This document shows, piece after piece, positions 38,183 to 48,125 of a stretch of DNA of 64,000 nt. This DNA comes from Halobacillus karajensis (GTDB lineage Bacteria; Bacillota; Bacilli; Bacillales; Halobacillaceae). Under the pieces are notes generated by a model. It did no database searches. It was not told the DNA's origin and saw nothing but the letters and a program-made list of their open reading frames with translations. Location: the NCBI RefSeq assembly GCF_900108515.1, contig NZ_FNWW01000002.1, forward strand, positions 62,001-126,000. Reading direction: 5' to 3'. A program made the translations under genes and the position numbers. Numbering within the stretch: the stretch's first letter is position 1; each line of letters opens with the position of its first letter.

Positions 38183-39144
38183 TGGGGGTGGATCGACAAG
38201 TATTGGCATTACTAAAAAATATCGAAGAAAAGATGATTGAACTCGAGCATCCTCCGTTAGATCATCTGACTCCAGAACAATCACGGAATTTCTATCAGGA
38301 GGCGAGGACGCACTTCAAAGAGCTTCCTGTCGAAGGGGTTTCGGTTACGGATACCTATTTTCGGGGGAGATCCGGTAATGAGGTGCCGGTACGCCTATAT
38401 ACCCCTGAAGGGGAGGGTACACATCCTGCGGTCGTTTACTTTCACGGGGGCGGCTGGGTGTTCGGAGATATCGAAAGCTCTGACAACGTCTGCCGATATC
38501 TATCTCGTTACGCTCACACAGTCGTCGTCTCGGTTGGCTACCGTTTAGCGCCAGAATATAAATACCCGGCGGCGTTTTATGACGCCATCGATTCGATTGC
38601 CTGGATTTCCTCCCAATTCGCGAAATGGAATATCGATCCGGAGCGCCTTGCGGTAGCTGGAGAAAGCTCTGGGGGAAATCTTGCCGCAGCATCGGCGATC
38701 TATTTCTTAGATAAGGAAGACGTGGAAATCTCCCATCAATTCCTGATTACTCCCGTCCTTGATTATAACCTCAACACTCTCTCCTACAAGGCGGATTACA
38801 GATACAACTTGACGAAGGAAAAAATGGAATGGTTCTTCGGTCATTATTTGAACGATTATGGGGAAGGGGACGAAGTGTTCGTTTCGCCGCTCCGCCTGCG
38901 AAAAGTGGACAGACTTCCACGGACGCTGCTCGTGACGGCGGAATATGACCCGCTCCGGGAAGAGGCCTTTTCTTTTGCCGAACGACTGAAGGGGGCCGGA
39001 GTGGTTGTAGATCACCTGCATTATGAAGATCTTGTTCACAGCTTCATCAGTATGCTTGGAGTCGTCAGCCGTTCGAAGGAAGCAATGCAAGAAATGGCGC
39101 TTGCATTAAAAGAAGCTTTACACGCGGATATGGTGCATCTGTGA
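38182..39144 (+). CDS. Alpha/beta hydrolase, HSL-like esterase
   Basis: A 320-residue hydrolase of the hormone-sensitive-lipase family. The oxyanion motif is YFHGGGWVFGD near residue 92 and the nucleophile motif GESSGGNLAA near residue 163. The catalytic Asp lies in TAEYDPLREE and His in DLVHSFISM. It is coupled to the acyltransferase through TGATG, so it shares the Fur-controlled promoter; release of iron from an ester siderophore is possible but unproved. Codon use is visibly more GC-rich (GGCGGCG, GCGCC) than its neighbours, hinting at separate acquisition. GTG 38179 is an alternative start. Confidence 0.9.
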   Translation: MGVDRQVLALLKNIEEKMIELEHPPLDHLTPEQSRNFYQEARTHFKELPVEGVSVTDTYFRGRSGNEVPVRLYTPEGEGTHPAVVYFHGGGWVFGDIESSDNVCRYLSRYAHTVVVSVGYRLAPEYKYPAAFYDAIDSIAWISSQFAKWNIDPERLAVAGESSGGNLAAASAIYFLDKEDVEISHQFLITPVLDYNLNTLSYKADYRYNLTKEKMEWFFGHYLNDYGEGDEVFVSPLRLRKVDRLPRTLLVTAEYDPLREEAFSFAERLKGAGVVVDHLHYEDLVHSFISMLGVVSRSKEAMQEMALALKEALHADMVHL

Positions 39145-39534
39145 TACAAGGTTTCATTTTAAGCAAAGGTAAACGATCTTCAATAGAATATTCATATCCC
39201 TGTGGTAAACCATAACCATGATCCATGTTATAACGTATGGTCATTATTCTAATGGAGCAACTGAATAGGGAATATCATCATTACTGGAGTCTTTTTTCAG
39301 TTATGTAAAAATGGTTGTTTTTATACATAATGAGAGGTATAGGTATATCCCTGGAGTCCATTCGCTTCCCCAATTAGTGACATTGCAATTAGGGCATTGA
39401 GAACATGGGGCTAAGAAAATCGTTTCCCTGTAATTACCATTATATTTTGGAGGAGATCAACCAAAATAGAATCATACGGATGAAAAGAGAAACTATCTGT
39501 TCTTAATAATTGGTAATGTAAAAGGGGATTTAGA
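39145..39534. other. 390-bp gene-free stretch
   Basis: AT-rich sequence without a credible ORF, hairpin terminator or recognised regulatory site. The end provides AAAGGGG ahead of the next gene. Confidence 0.4.
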
Positions 39535-40107
39535 ATGAGAATAAGACTTTACTTTATAGCTTTGTGGAAAATCGTGGACCCGATTTATTTTTCCTGTACT
39601 CGTTTGCAACACCTTGGAAACAAGCGTAATCACCCCTCTATTTTCCGAGTGCGACTTACGTGTTATAAAGGACGGGATGTTACTTTATCTGATGGCACCG
39701 TGATTAAGAAGAATGATGTTTTGCTTAAAATACATCTTCACAACGCTCGCTTATTACATGAGTTCCGGGAAATGGATAGCGATTTGAAAAAAGCGATGAT
39801 TCTTTATAAAAAAGTAAAAGAATCATTTCCACATCTTGCCTGTTATCTTGAGCAGCATCGAGACGTAAAAGATATTAAAGGTATAATTGGAATAAGCGTG
39901 TTAAATAAAGGCTGCGAGCGATTAGGCTTTGATTCGTATACGATTTCAAGCCCATGGTATAAATGGTTTAAACAACTGGCTCACTATCCGATCTATTTAC
40001 TTTCCACACCAAAGCCTTATGCGATTTGGAAAAAAAGACCTTCACCGAAATACTTATTTATGTCAAAAGACCGTTTGTTGAACAAATATGGAACATCCAT
40101 AGGATAG
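39535..40107 (+). CDS. YkoP-like protein
   Basis: A 190-residue basic, aromatic-rich protein resembling B. subtilis YkoP, which is linked there to a glycosyltransferase/deacetylase-like ykoN-T cluster. Visible stretches are RVRLTCYKGRDVTLSDGTVI near residue 38, KKNDVLLKIHLHNARLLHEF, and KYLFMSKDRLLNKYG at the end. No catalytic motif is recognised. No neighbouring envelope-sugar gene supports a pathway here. AAAAGGGG lies nine bases before ATG. Confidence 0.7.
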   Translation: MRIRLYFIALWKIVDPIYFSCTRLQHLGNKRNHPSIFRVRLTCYKGRDVTLSDGTVIKKNDVLLKIHLHNARLLHEFREMDSDLKKAMILYKKVKESFPHLACYLEQHRDVKDIKGIIGISVLNKGCERLGFDSYTISSPWYKWFKQLAHYPIYLLSTPKPYAIWKKRPSPKYLFMSKDRLLNKYGTSIG

Positions 40108-40473
40108 AGGTTGGGATAGAAATAGGTCACTGTTATTTTTAGGAGTAAAATAACCAATTTTAAAAACCAATGAATGCAGTGGGATGGAACAGGAATAAAC
40201 TTCCGTTAAAAAATTCAGGTTGTTTATCATTACATCCACTCCAAAAAATGTAATGATATCTTTGATTCGAATTAGAATATTGGGATCATTGATTCATTAC
40301 TTTTCTATTTTATTGAAAAATACAATTGGTATTAAACATTTTATGGTTTCTATAAGACAAGGGTAAGTCTTTTTTATCATTTTGATAGATGGTCGATCAA
40401 CTGGAAAATTATCTGTTAAAATATGAAAGGTTCCTATAAGAACGAACTTTATTTGAAAGAGAGGAAGGAATAA
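40108..40473. other. 366-bp gap before mscS
   Basis: Gene-free and AT-rich. The probable mscS promoter lies near its end (TAAAAT around 40424), but the -35 region is not convincing. Confidence 0.4.
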
Positions 40474-41268
40474 ATGGAATGGTTTGATATGGTACTACCG
40501 ATTATTAAGAGTGTTTTGCTCGCCGTTGTTGTACTCATTGTTGGTCTTATTGTTGTTAAAGGGATTACAAACTTCATTGGTAAAAGAATTCAACGCTCTG
40601 AAATGGATCATACTTTGAAACCCTTTTTAGTATCTGCGAGTGGTACGATACTAAAAATCTTACTCGTTTTGTCTGTCATACGGATTTTAGGTGTAGATAT
40701 TACTTCGTTTGTGGCTATTATTGCTGCAGCAGGTTTTGCTATCGGATTAGCATTTCAGGGTTCTTTAGCTAACTTCGCTGGGGGTGTCTTGTTATTAACT
40801 TTACGTCCTTTTAGAGTAGGTGATTACATAGAAGGTGCTGGGTATAGTGGGACGGTGAACGCGATCCAAATTCTTTACACAGAACTCACTACTCCAGACA
40901 ATAAGGTGATTTATATCCCAAATGGTAATTTATCAAATACAGGAATTGTAAACTATTCTGTTAAAGATACAAGACGTGTTGATTTTCAATTTGGCACAGG
41001 CTATGAAGCAGATACAAATCATGTACTTGCTACATTAAACGATATCGTTCGCAAACACTCTTTAACACTTGACGATCCAGAGCCATTTGTACGTCTCTCC
41101 GCTCACGGAGACAGTGCCGTCGTTTATACGGTAAGAGTATGGGTGAATGCTGAAGATTACTGGACCGTCCATTTTGACATTCTGGAAGAAGTTAAGAAGA
41201 GGTTCGACGAGGAAGAAATTTCAATGCCATACCCGCAAATGGATGTTCATGTAAGTCCACAATCCTAA
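40474..41268 (+). CDS. Small-conductance mechanosensitive channel, MscS family
   Basis: A 264-residue channel that opens under membrane tension to release solutes on hypo-osmotic shock. It has three membrane helices; the pore helix TM3 is FAIGLAFQGSLANFAGGVLLLTL (about residues 87-109, glycine/alanine packing). The cytoplasmic beta domain follows with RPFRVGDYIEGAGYSGTV and IYIPNGNLSNTGIVNYS. It is the minimal form close to YkuT and E. coli MscS. AGAGAGGAAGG precedes the ATG. It is a single gene, closed by a terminator. Confidence 0.95.
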   Translation: MEWFDMVLPIIKSVLLAVVVLIVGLIVVKGITNFIGKRIQRSEMDHTLKPFLVSASGTILKILLVLSVIRILGVDITSFVAIIAAAGFAIGLAFQGSLANFAGGVLLLTLRPFRVGDYIEGAGYSGTVNAIQILYTELTTPDNKVIYIPNGNLSNTGIVNYSVKDTRRVDFQFGTGYEADTNHVLATLNDIVRKHSLTLDDPEPFVRLSAHGDSAVVYTVRVWVNAEDYWTVHFDILEEVKKRFDEEEISMPYPQMDVHVSPQS

Positions 41269-41277
41269 TAGTAACGG

Positions 41278-41307
41278 ATCCCATCGTAATGCTACGATGG
41301 GATTTTT
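41278..41307 (+). terminator. Terminator of the mscS gene
   Basis: ATCCCATCGTA / TACGATGGGAT perfect stem with loop ATGC and TTTTT tail, nine bases after the stop. Confidence 0.93.
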
Positions 41308-41576
41308 ATAAAAAGCCTTTTTATTACGGAGAATTTAGATGATTATCTTAAAACTTCCTTATTAAAAATAACAACCCAATTCTTCCGTGGATGACCTTGA
41401 TGATTTAATAGAGATTCATTCTTTTTATGGAGATCCGGAAAGGGGAAGAAAAGATTAGAGCCTTTAAAAAAGAAGTAAGATATTGGGATATGATCCCGTT
41501 TAATAAACCGTCCATTTATAGTATGCTTTAAGACAAATTGATTAAATCTGCGAATGATTTGAAAGGATGGCGTTTT

Positions 41577-42404
41577 ATGGCAGAATCAAAAGTTTGGTTT
41601 ATTACAGGGTGTTCTACTGGATTTGGGCGTGAAATTGCTAAAAAAGTTATTTTAGAAGGCTATAAAGTCGTGGTTACTGCTAGGAACATGGCTCAAATAG
41701 AAAATTTGAGTCCGGATAATGAAAATGTGTTGGTACTTAAATTAGATGTGACAGATAAAAATCAAGTTAGAGAAGCAGTCAATCAAACGATCGTTAAATT
41801 TGGTCGTATAGATGTACTAGTAAACAATGCGGGAATTGGTTATTTCAGCTCTGTCGAAGAAAGCATCGAAGAAGAAACTAGAAAGATGTTTGAGATAAAT
41901 TTCTGGGGATTGATGAATGTTACAAATGAGGTCTTGCCTCATTTTAGAAGTCAAAAATCTGGGCACATTATTAATCTCTCATCTATTAGTGGCTTAGCAT
42001 CTTCCCCAGCAGTGGGGTACTATAACGCAACTAAATATGCGGTCGAAGGGATTTCAGAGAGTCTTGCAGAAGAAGTTGCTGTTGCAGGGATAAAAGTAAC
42101 CCTTATTGAACCGAGTTCATTTCGTACAGATTGGGCTGGACGTTCAGCAAATCGTACCCAGACTACAATTTCAGAGTATAAGGGAACAGTTGGAAAAAGA
42201 ATAGATCAACCAAGTGGTCAAGAAGCAGGGGATCCAAAAAAACTAGCTGATTCTGTCCTTGCTGTGGCTGAATCTGAAAAACCGCCTTTACGTTTATTAC
42301 TTGGCGGGGATGCTTACGAAATAGCTACTAAGAAATTTACCACATTGTTAAATGAAATAGAAGATTGGAAGGAAACCACCATCAGTGCTGATTTTAAAGA
42401 ATAA
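41577..42404 (+). CDS. Short-chain dehydrogenase/reductase
   Basis: A 275-residue NAD(P)-dependent oxidoreductase. The cofactor loop is TGCSTGFGREIAKKV near residue 10, followed by VVVTARN (arginine after the second strand suggests NADP), NNAGIGYFSSVEE, the catalytic serine in NLSSISG and YYNATKYAVEG. It is of the classical SDR type similar to YusZ/YqjQ oxidoreductases; the substrate is unknown. ATG 41577 follows GAAAGGATGG; the frame from 41538 has no site. Single gene; the convergent amylase follows. Confidence 0.92.
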   Translation: MAESKVWFITGCSTGFGREIAKKVILEGYKVVVTARNMAQIENLSPDNENVLVLKLDVTDKNQVREAVNQTIVKFGRIDVLVNNAGIGYFSSVEESIEEETRKMFEINFWGLMNVTNEVLPHFRSQKSGHIINLSSISGLASSPAVGYYNATKYAVEGISESLAEEVAVAGIKVTLIEPSSFRTDWAGRSANRTQTTISEYKGTVGKRIDQPSGQEAGDPKKLADSVLAVAESEKPPLRLLLGGDAYEIATKKFTTLLNEIEDWKETTISADFKE

Positions 42405-42532
42405 CCTAAAGGTAGTGGATGTTGACATTGCAAATTAAACAAGTTAATGAGTCAATCTTTTGGGATAGTCGGTCAGATGGAAGTTCGATTACCAGCCTAT
42501 TGTTGAGTTGATTAGATTTTCAAAGATAGAGA

Positions 42533-42574
42533 AAAACCTCCCACAATTTCATTGGACTTTTGGGAGGTTTTCTT
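42533..42574. terminator. Bidirectional terminator between SDR and amylase genes
   Basis: AAAACCTCCCA (42533-42543) and TGGGAGGTTTT (42561-42571), with A-rich and T-rich flanks on opposite sides. It serves the two convergent genes. Confidence 0.88.
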
Positions 42575-42604
42575 GAAAATGATTATGGAATAAACGATGA
42601 TCTT

Positions 42605-44170
42605 TTATTTTGCTTCTAGTAGTACAGTCGTATAGGCTGGAACTTTAAGGGTGGTTCGAGCTTTCTTTGTACCCTTTTCACTGGAAAATACTACTTTATC
42701 CTTTTTGCTCACTGAGATTTCAGCCTTTTGGGACGAAATATTGTGGTATACTTTCACTGATTTCCCTTGGTAATTTCGTGAATAAGCAATTACCTGTGAG
42801 GTAGCGATATTCAACGGCTCAAGGTTTCCTTTTTCTAATTCTACATGATCCTGCCGTACTCTAATGAGCTCACGATAATGATTAAGTAAGGAGTTTTTAT
42901 TTTTATCCTGTGCTTCTACAGATTGCCCGTCTCCTCCTGTATTATAAATCGGTTTTTCCCAACTTGTTTGTCCAGGACCATCTCCTTCATACCACCGGAA
43001 TGGTTCACGAATAAGTTCATCAGGTTTCTCGCCAGTCATCCCGATTTCTTCTCCATAGTAGATGAAAGGATTGCCTGGAAGAGTTAAAAGGATTGACGCA
43101 GCAGTTTTTGCTTTATTCGCGTTTCCATTCAATTCACTCATGACGCGATTTTGGTCATGATTCGTTAAGAAAGTAGCATCAATTTTGTCGGGATTATACT
43201 CCCGGTATAACTCCTCTGTTGATACTGCGGCATCCACAACACCAAGATCTTCCCCGCCCTGAACAGAGTTTACAATGGTTTGTGCTAAATCAAAATTAAA
43301 TGTAGAATCTAAGGATTGATAATAAGGTGCTACGACTTCAGGTTCGTCCCATACTTCTCCGACTAAATAAGCATTTGGGTTTGTTTCTTTCATGGAATTC
43401 CGAAATTCATTCCACCATTCTATATTTTTCCTTGCTCCTTCCTCCGTTTCACCTTCAAAAATATGCATAGCTGCATCTAAACGGAAACCATCAGCGCCTT
43501 GATTGAGCCAAAATCTACCAATATCCTTTATTTCCTCACGAACTTCTGGGTTATCGAAATTTAAATCCGGCATTCCATGCCAGAAAGTTCCGTAAAAATA
43601 CCCTTCACCATTTGGGTTTTTATGCCATACTTGCTGACCCCAAGGTCCCTTTTCGTCGAGATTGGTGTCCTCATTCGCCCAGACATAATAATTCCGATAT
43701 TTACTGTTTTTATCTGAACTGGCTTGTTTAAACCAGGGATGCTCACTGCTGGTGTGGTTTATAACTAAATCCATGATCACTTTCGTTCCGAGTTTCTCAG
43801 CTTCTTTTGCAAGTTTGTGAAAATCTTGGAGGGTTCCATATTCAGGAGCAATGCTATAGTAATCTGTTACATCATATTTATGGTAGCTTGGGGAAGGGTT
43901 GATCGGCATCAACCACATGCCATCAACCTGCAAGTCTTTCTTGGTATGGGGGTTGCCATCATTCAAATAATTCAACTTTTTGGTAATCCCGTTTAAATCC
44001 CCATGTCCATCCTCATTTGAATCATAAAAAGAATTTACATAAATTTCGTAAAAGACTCCGTTTAAGTTATCTTTTGATACACTTTGTTTGGGCTCCGCTT
44101 GGACAACTGAAGAAAGGCTTGCTGCCATTACAAAGGAGGCAGCTGTAGCTGACCATTTCTTTTTGCTCAT
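42605..44170 (-). CDS. Secreted alpha-amylase, glycoside hydrolase family 13
   Basis: It hydrolyses starch or maltodextrins outside the cell. The 521-residue precursor has a signal peptide (MSKKKWS..., cleavage near VQA-EP). GH13 regions are [22 protein letters not shown] with the nucleophile Asp, LVGEVWDE with the acid Glu, and FLTNHDQNR with the stabilising Asp. A calcium-type loop [12 protein letters not shown] lies near residue 52. A C-terminal beta domain completes it; no starch-binding module is present. The promoter carries a cre-like site and a LacI-type palindrome. Confidence 0.96.
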   Translation of the reverse strand: MSKKKWSATAASFVMAASLSSVVQAEPKQSVSKDNLNGVFYEIYVNSFYDSNEDGHGDLNGITKKLNYLNDGNPHTKKDLQVDGMWLMPINPSPSYHKYDVTDYYSIAPEYGTLQDFHKLAKEAEKLGTKVIMDLVINHTSSEHPWFKQASSDKNSKYRNYYVWANEDTNLDEKGPWGQQVWHKNPNGEGYFYGTFWHGMPDLNFDNPEVREEIKDIGRFWLNQGADGFRLDAAMHIFEGETEEGARKNIEWWNEFRNSMKETNPNAYLVGEVWDEPEVVAPYYQSLDSTFNFDLAQTIVNSVQGGEDLGVVDAAVSTEELYREYNPDKIDATFLTNHDQNRVMSELNGNANKAKTAASILLTLPGNPFIYYGEEIGMTGEKPDELIREPFRWYEGDGPGQTSWEKPIYNTGGDGQSVEAQDKNKNSLLNHYRELIRVRQDHVELEKGNLEPLNIATSQVIAYSRNYQGKSVKVYHNISSQKAEISVSKKDKVVFSSEKGTKKARTTLKVPAYTTVLLEAK

Positions 44171-44203
44171 ATTATCAAATCCTTTTTTTGAAAATGTGCA
44201 ATC

Positions 44204-44257
44204 GGTTGCGCAACCTAATTACAAATGTATTATATCTTTTAGTGTAAACGATATCAA
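44204..44257 (-). promoter_or_regulatory. Amylase promoter with cre site and LacI-type operator
   Basis: On the minus strand TTGATA (44252-44257) and TATAAT (44229-44234) are 17 bases apart. A cre-like TTGATATCGTTTACA (44243-44257, one mismatch to the CcpA consensus) covers the -35 box. Just downstream of the start is GGTTGCGCAACC (44204-44215), a perfect palindrome with the central CG of LacI-family operators. Confidence 0.85.
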
Positions 44258-44678
44258 GTAATACTCAGAAAATTGATTCTATTATATTTTTGAAAGGGTG
44301 TATATTCATTATTGAGGTATAACTATGTTTGGGAATTATTTATCTATCGCATTTAGTTTTCACTATTATGCTATTCAATCCATGATGAATGCCAGGTCAC
44401 AGTTAAAGTGAAGAATAAAAGTAAAGTAGTGAGAGGTAAAATGATCCACCTGATGGTGGATGGTGTGTAAGCAGCTGAAGAAAGAGATCTGACATGACTT
44501 CACCATACCAAAGAAGAGACTCTCTTAGAAGCTAAAGGATAAATAACACGTAAGAAACAAAGAGTATTTCAAACAAATTTTTATTTAGTAAAACAAATTT
44601 TTTGTTGACAAAATGATCTAATTCGTCTTAAAGTTTATACTATACAAAATTTTCAAAAAACAAAAGGTGGGTGACAAC
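44258..44678. other. Gene-free stretch between amylase promoter and the D-amino-acid regulator
   Basis: AT-rich. TTGACA near 44613 with a weak -10 (TAAAGT) may be the promoter of the regulator. The stretch 44460-44550 is less AT-rich and may be a remnant, but nothing is recognisable. Confidence 0.4.
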
Positions 44679-45338
44679 TTGGGACATATTCATGAGGAGC
44701 TAGACTTTTTAAAATCATTTATAAAGGGGATAGCTAATCATTTTGGAGAAAATTGTGAAACCGTTTTATTAGATGTATCCAATCCAGAGAAATATGGGAG
44801 TGGACTGATAGTTGCAATTGAAAACGGGCATATAACTGGTCGTAAAGTTGGAGATACCGGCACTAATTTGGGGTTAGAAATATTAAGAGGAACGGATAGT
44901 GAAGGAGACAAACATAATTACTTGACACAAACCAAAGATGGGAAAATGCTGAGGTCGACGACTATGTATATTCGTAATTCAAAAAATATACCTATTGGTT
45001 GTGTTTGTATTAATTTAGATATAACAGACCTAGTAATGGCTGAAAACACTCTAAGACAATTCACAAAGATAGATGATATCAATACTGAGGTTAAAGAAGT
45101 TTTCGTGAATAATGTAAATGATGTATTAGATGTGTTAATTCAAGAAGCACAAGAACATGTTGGTAAACCTGTTGCTCATATGACTAAAGAGGAAAAAATG
45201 AAAGGGATCCAATACTTGGATGAAAAAGGAGCTTTTTTGATAAAAAAAGCAGGAGATACGATTTGTACCTATTTTGGGATTTCAAAGTATACATTATATA
45301 ACTATCTTGAAAAATCCAGAGGTGGAGTAACTAAATAG
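44679..45338 (+). CDS. YheO/DauR-type transcriptional regulator
   Basis: A 219-residue regulator with an N-terminal PAS-like YheO domain (LLDVSNPEKYGSGLIVAIENG, then IPIGCVCINLDITDL) and a C-terminal helix-turn-helix (KAGDTICTYFGISKYTLYNYLEK). Relatives include DauR, which controls D-arginine catabolism in Pseudomonas. The genes downstream handle D-amino acids, so a matching role is inferred. TTG 44679 has AAAGGTGG eight bases upstream; GTG 44667 overlaps that site. A gap of 184 bases separates it from the transporter. Confidence 0.86.
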   Translation: MGHIHEELDFLKSFIKGIANHFGENCETVLLDVSNPEKYGSGLIVAIENGHITGRKVGDTGTNLGLEILRGTDSEGDKHNYLTQTKDGKMLRSTTMYIRNSKNIPIGCVCINLDITDLVMAENTLRQFTKIDDINTEVKEVFVNNVNDVLDVLIQEAQEHVGKPVAHMTKEEKMKGIQYLDEKGAFLIKKAGDTICTYFGISKYTLYNYLEKSRGGVTK

Positions 45339-45522
45339 AAACCATCGCTTTTAGTCTTTCTAGGAATTTTACACAATCTATTTAAATGGTTTCTAAATTT
45401 CTTTCCCCCTTAAACTTACAGCATGAATAAATATATAACCCCCTGAATGATTTTGCCACCAAGATAATATTTTTTGTGTGTAGTATTACTATAAGAAAAA
45501 TATTAAAGGAGAGGTATAATAA

Positions 45523-47007
45523 ATGGGCGAAGCACAGTTAATTTATTTCTTAGTGTTTCTTGGTTTTCTTCTTGCTATGATAGCTGTTGGAATTATTGTG
45601 AGTAGAAATGTTAATAGTGGTGAGGACTTCCTGATGGGCGGCCGCGGCTTGACTACACCATTATTAATTGGAACTACTCTAGCTACATTAGTAGGGACTG
45701 GATCAAGTATGGGAGCTGTAGGTTATGGGTTTGCTAATGGATGGGCGGGAGCTCTTTATGGTATAGGTGGATCTATTGGAATGTTTCTCTTACTAGTATT
45801 GTTTGCAGATGTAAGAAAATATAACTTTATGACCTTCTCTGAAGAATTAAGCTTTTATTATGGGGCAAATAAATTTGTCAAAGGCTTAACTTCTATTATT
45901 CTATATATGGCATGTATTGGTTGGCTAGGAGCTCATATTATTGGCGGGAGCTTATACTTAAGTTGGATTACAGGTCTTGATCCAATTTTATCTAAAGTGA
46001 TAGTTGCCGTGGGTTTCGGTTTATACACGCTTATTGGAGGTTATTTAGCTGTTGTTTACACAGATGTGATCCAAGGGGCAATTTTATTTTTAGGATTTAT
46101 TCTATTGACTGCGCTCTCGATTATAAAAATCGGAGGTTTTGGCGAATTAAATACAAATGTTACTCCGGGGATGAGCTCCTTCTTAGGAATGGGGCAAATA
46201 GGAGTTATTCCTGCCATATCCTTAGCGATAGTTATTGCAGTTGGAGTACTGGCTACCCCATCCTATCGTCATCGAATTTATTCTAGCAAAAATGAAGGAA
46301 CTATAAGAAAAGGATTTTTAATTACAGGTATACTTTTTGCATTATTTTCTTTGTTCCCTGCCATTGTAGGGATGTCTGCAAGTCTCCTTAACCCTGAACT
46401 GGAATCAGGTTATGCATTTCCTTATTTAGCTACAGAAGTATTTCCTCTCTGGATTGGAGCTGTTGTTCTTATCGCAGGACTTAGCGCCACCATGTCATCT
46501 GGAAGTTCTGACTTCATTGCTGCAGTAACCATTCTCCTTAGAGATGTGTTTGAAGTTTTTACAGGAAGACTTCCGAAAAAAGAAAGCATGGTTTTCTCAT
46601 CAAGAATCTCACTCGTGTTAACTCTACTACTAGCATTATTTTTCACACTATTTACGAACAATATAATAACGTATATCTCCAACTTTGTTTCTACTGTCAT
46701 GTCAGGTTTATTCGTAGCGGCTCTTTTAGGGAAGTTTTGGGACAGGGCGAATTGGCAAGGTGGTATAGCAAGCTTGATTGGCGGATCTGCAACTTCATTT
46801 ATTATTTTAAACAATGAAGGGATGATGGCTTTTTGGGGAAACCCTATCATCCCTTCAGTTATAGTTGCATGGCTAGCAAATATCCTTGTTAGTTTATTAA
46901 CTCCAGCTCAGAAAATATCCAAAGAAGATGCGCTTCGCTTACTAGAAGAAGAAAGAACCAGGGTGGACGAGGGGACGATTATTCCAGATAAAAAACATGT
47001 TCAATAG
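45523..47007 (+). CDS. Sodium:solute symporter (SSS family)
   Basis: A 494-residue membrane protein with about 13 helices in the LeuT-fold arrangement of the SSS family. The first helix is followed by RNVNSGEDFLMGGRGL. Family features are GTGSSMGAVGYGFANGW, the long TM with GGYLAVVYTDVIQGAILF, and SATMSSGSSDFIAAVTILLRD near residue 315, which holds the serines of the sodium site. Relatives carry proline, pantothenate or sugars. Here the operon partners suggest uptake of D-amino acids or N-acyl-D-amino acids. AAAGGAGAGG precedes the ATG, 14 bases separate it from the next gene. Confidence 0.92.
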   Translation: MGEAQLIYFLVFLGFLLAMIAVGIIVSRNVNSGEDFLMGGRGLTTPLLIGTTLATLVGTGSSMGAVGYGFANGWAGALYGIGGSIGMFLLLVLFADVRKYNFMTFSEELSFYYGANKFVKGLTSIILYMACIGWLGAHIIGGSLYLSWITGLDPILSKVIVAVGFGLYTLIGGYLAVVYTDVIQGAILFLGFILLTALSIIKIGGFGELNTNVTPGMSSFLGMGQIGVIPAISLAIVIAVGVLATPSYRHRIYSSKNEGTIRKGFLITGILFALFSLFPAIVGMSASLLNPELESGYAFPYLATEVFPLWIGAVVLIAGLSATMSSGSSDFIAAVTILLRDVFEVFTGRLPKKESMVFSSRISLVLTLLLALFFTLFTNNIITYISNFVSTVMSGLFVAALLGKFWDRANWQGGIASLIGGSATSFIILNNEGMMAFWGNPIIPSVIVAWLANILVSLLTPAQKISKEDALRLLEEERTRVDEGTIIPDKKHVQ

Positions 47008-47021
47008 AAGGAGGAAAATAT

Positions 47022-48113
47022 ATGGATCAAACACCTTATATAGTAATAGATGAAAAAATTTTAGTTAAAAATATCAGAAAAATGTCAAGATTGGCAATAA
47101 TGAACAAGGTTAATTTAAGGCCACATATTAAAACACATAAGATACCTCATATCGCTAAATTACAGTTGGCAGAAGGAGCGGTAGGGATTACCGTAGCAAA
47201 AATATCAGAGGCTAAGGTAATGGCTAGTTATGGTATTAATGATATTTTTATCGCTTATCCAATAGTCAGTGGGGCAAAAGCGAGAGAAATTTGTGTCTTA
47301 AATAAGAAGATTTCTAAATTAATAGTTGGTGTAGATAGTATCGATGGTGCCAGAGTACTGAATGAATATGCTAATAAATACAATCAGACCATAAAAGTCC
47401 GCCTAGAAATTGATACGGGTTTGGAACGGACTGGGGTGGGTTTCCAAGAAGCTTTAGTTTTGGCAAAAACAATAAATCAACTAGAATTTCTTTCGTTAGA
47501 AGGGATATTTACTTTTAAAGGTCCTGTCTATAAAGGGAAAGCAACAAAAGATGTCCAAAAGGCTGGTAGAGAAGAAGGAGAGCTTATGGTAGAAGTAGCT
47601 ACTAAGTTAAGGAATGCTGGAATAAGGGTGGAGGACATCAGTGTAGGTTCTACTCCAACCGCATCCTCGGCTGCCACCGTGGATGGTATTACAGAAATTC
47701 GCCCAGGAACATATGTATTTAATGATGCCATGCAAGTTAATTTAGGAGTTAGTGAATGGGGAGACTGTGCGGCAAAGGTGGTTAGTACGGTAGTAAGTCG
47801 ACCATCTGATAAACGTGCTGTGATTGATGGGGGCAGCAAAACATTTGCAACAGATGTGCAACCGAATTGTGCTCCGCTTTATTTGCTGGGGTTTGGTTCT
47901 ATACAACAATATCCTAAAGCTCAATTTGCTCGAATGAATGAAGAACATGGAGTAATAATGACCAATGGTTCTACTCTTAAAATAGGGGAAAAGCTTAGTA
48001 TTATTCCAAACCACATTTGTAGCACTATTAATCTTCATAACTATGTCTATTTGAAGAGGGGAGAAAATGATTACGAAAAACTTACAGTAGAAGCAAGAGG
48101 CATGGTCCAGTGA
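47022..48113 (+). CDS. D-serine dehydratase / D-threonine aldolase-like PLP protein
   Basis: A 363-residue fold-type III PLP enzyme of the eukaryotic-like D-serine dehydratase (DSD1) and D-threonine aldolase family. The PLP lysine is in NLRPHIKTHKIPHIA near residue 30. RLEIDTGLERTGVGF and VGSTPTASSA bind cofactor phosphate, and PNHICSTINLH near residue 330 holds the His and Cys that bind a divalent metal. It should release ammonia or an aldehyde from a beta-hydroxy D-amino acid. GAAGGAGG precedes the ATG; 9 bases separate it from the D-aminoacylase frame. Confidence 0.9.
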   Translation: MDQTPYIVIDEKILVKNIRKMSRLAIMNKVNLRPHIKTHKIPHIAKLQLAEGAVGITVAKISEAKVMASYGINDIFIAYPIVSGAKAREICVLNKKISKLIVGVDSIDGARVLNEYANKYNQTIKVRLEIDTGLERTGVGFQEALVLAKTINQLEFLSLEGIFTFKGPVYKGKATKDVQKAGREEGELMVEVATKLRNAGIRVEDISVGSTPTASSAATVDGITEIRPGTYVFNDAMQVNLGVSEWGDCAAKVVSTVVSRPSDKRAVIDGGSKTFATDVQPNCAPLYLLGFGSIQQYPKAQFARMNEEHGVIMTNGSTLKIGEKLSIIPNHICSTINLHNYVYLKRGENDYEKLTVEARGMVQ

Positions 48114-48125
48114 GGAGGTATTGTG

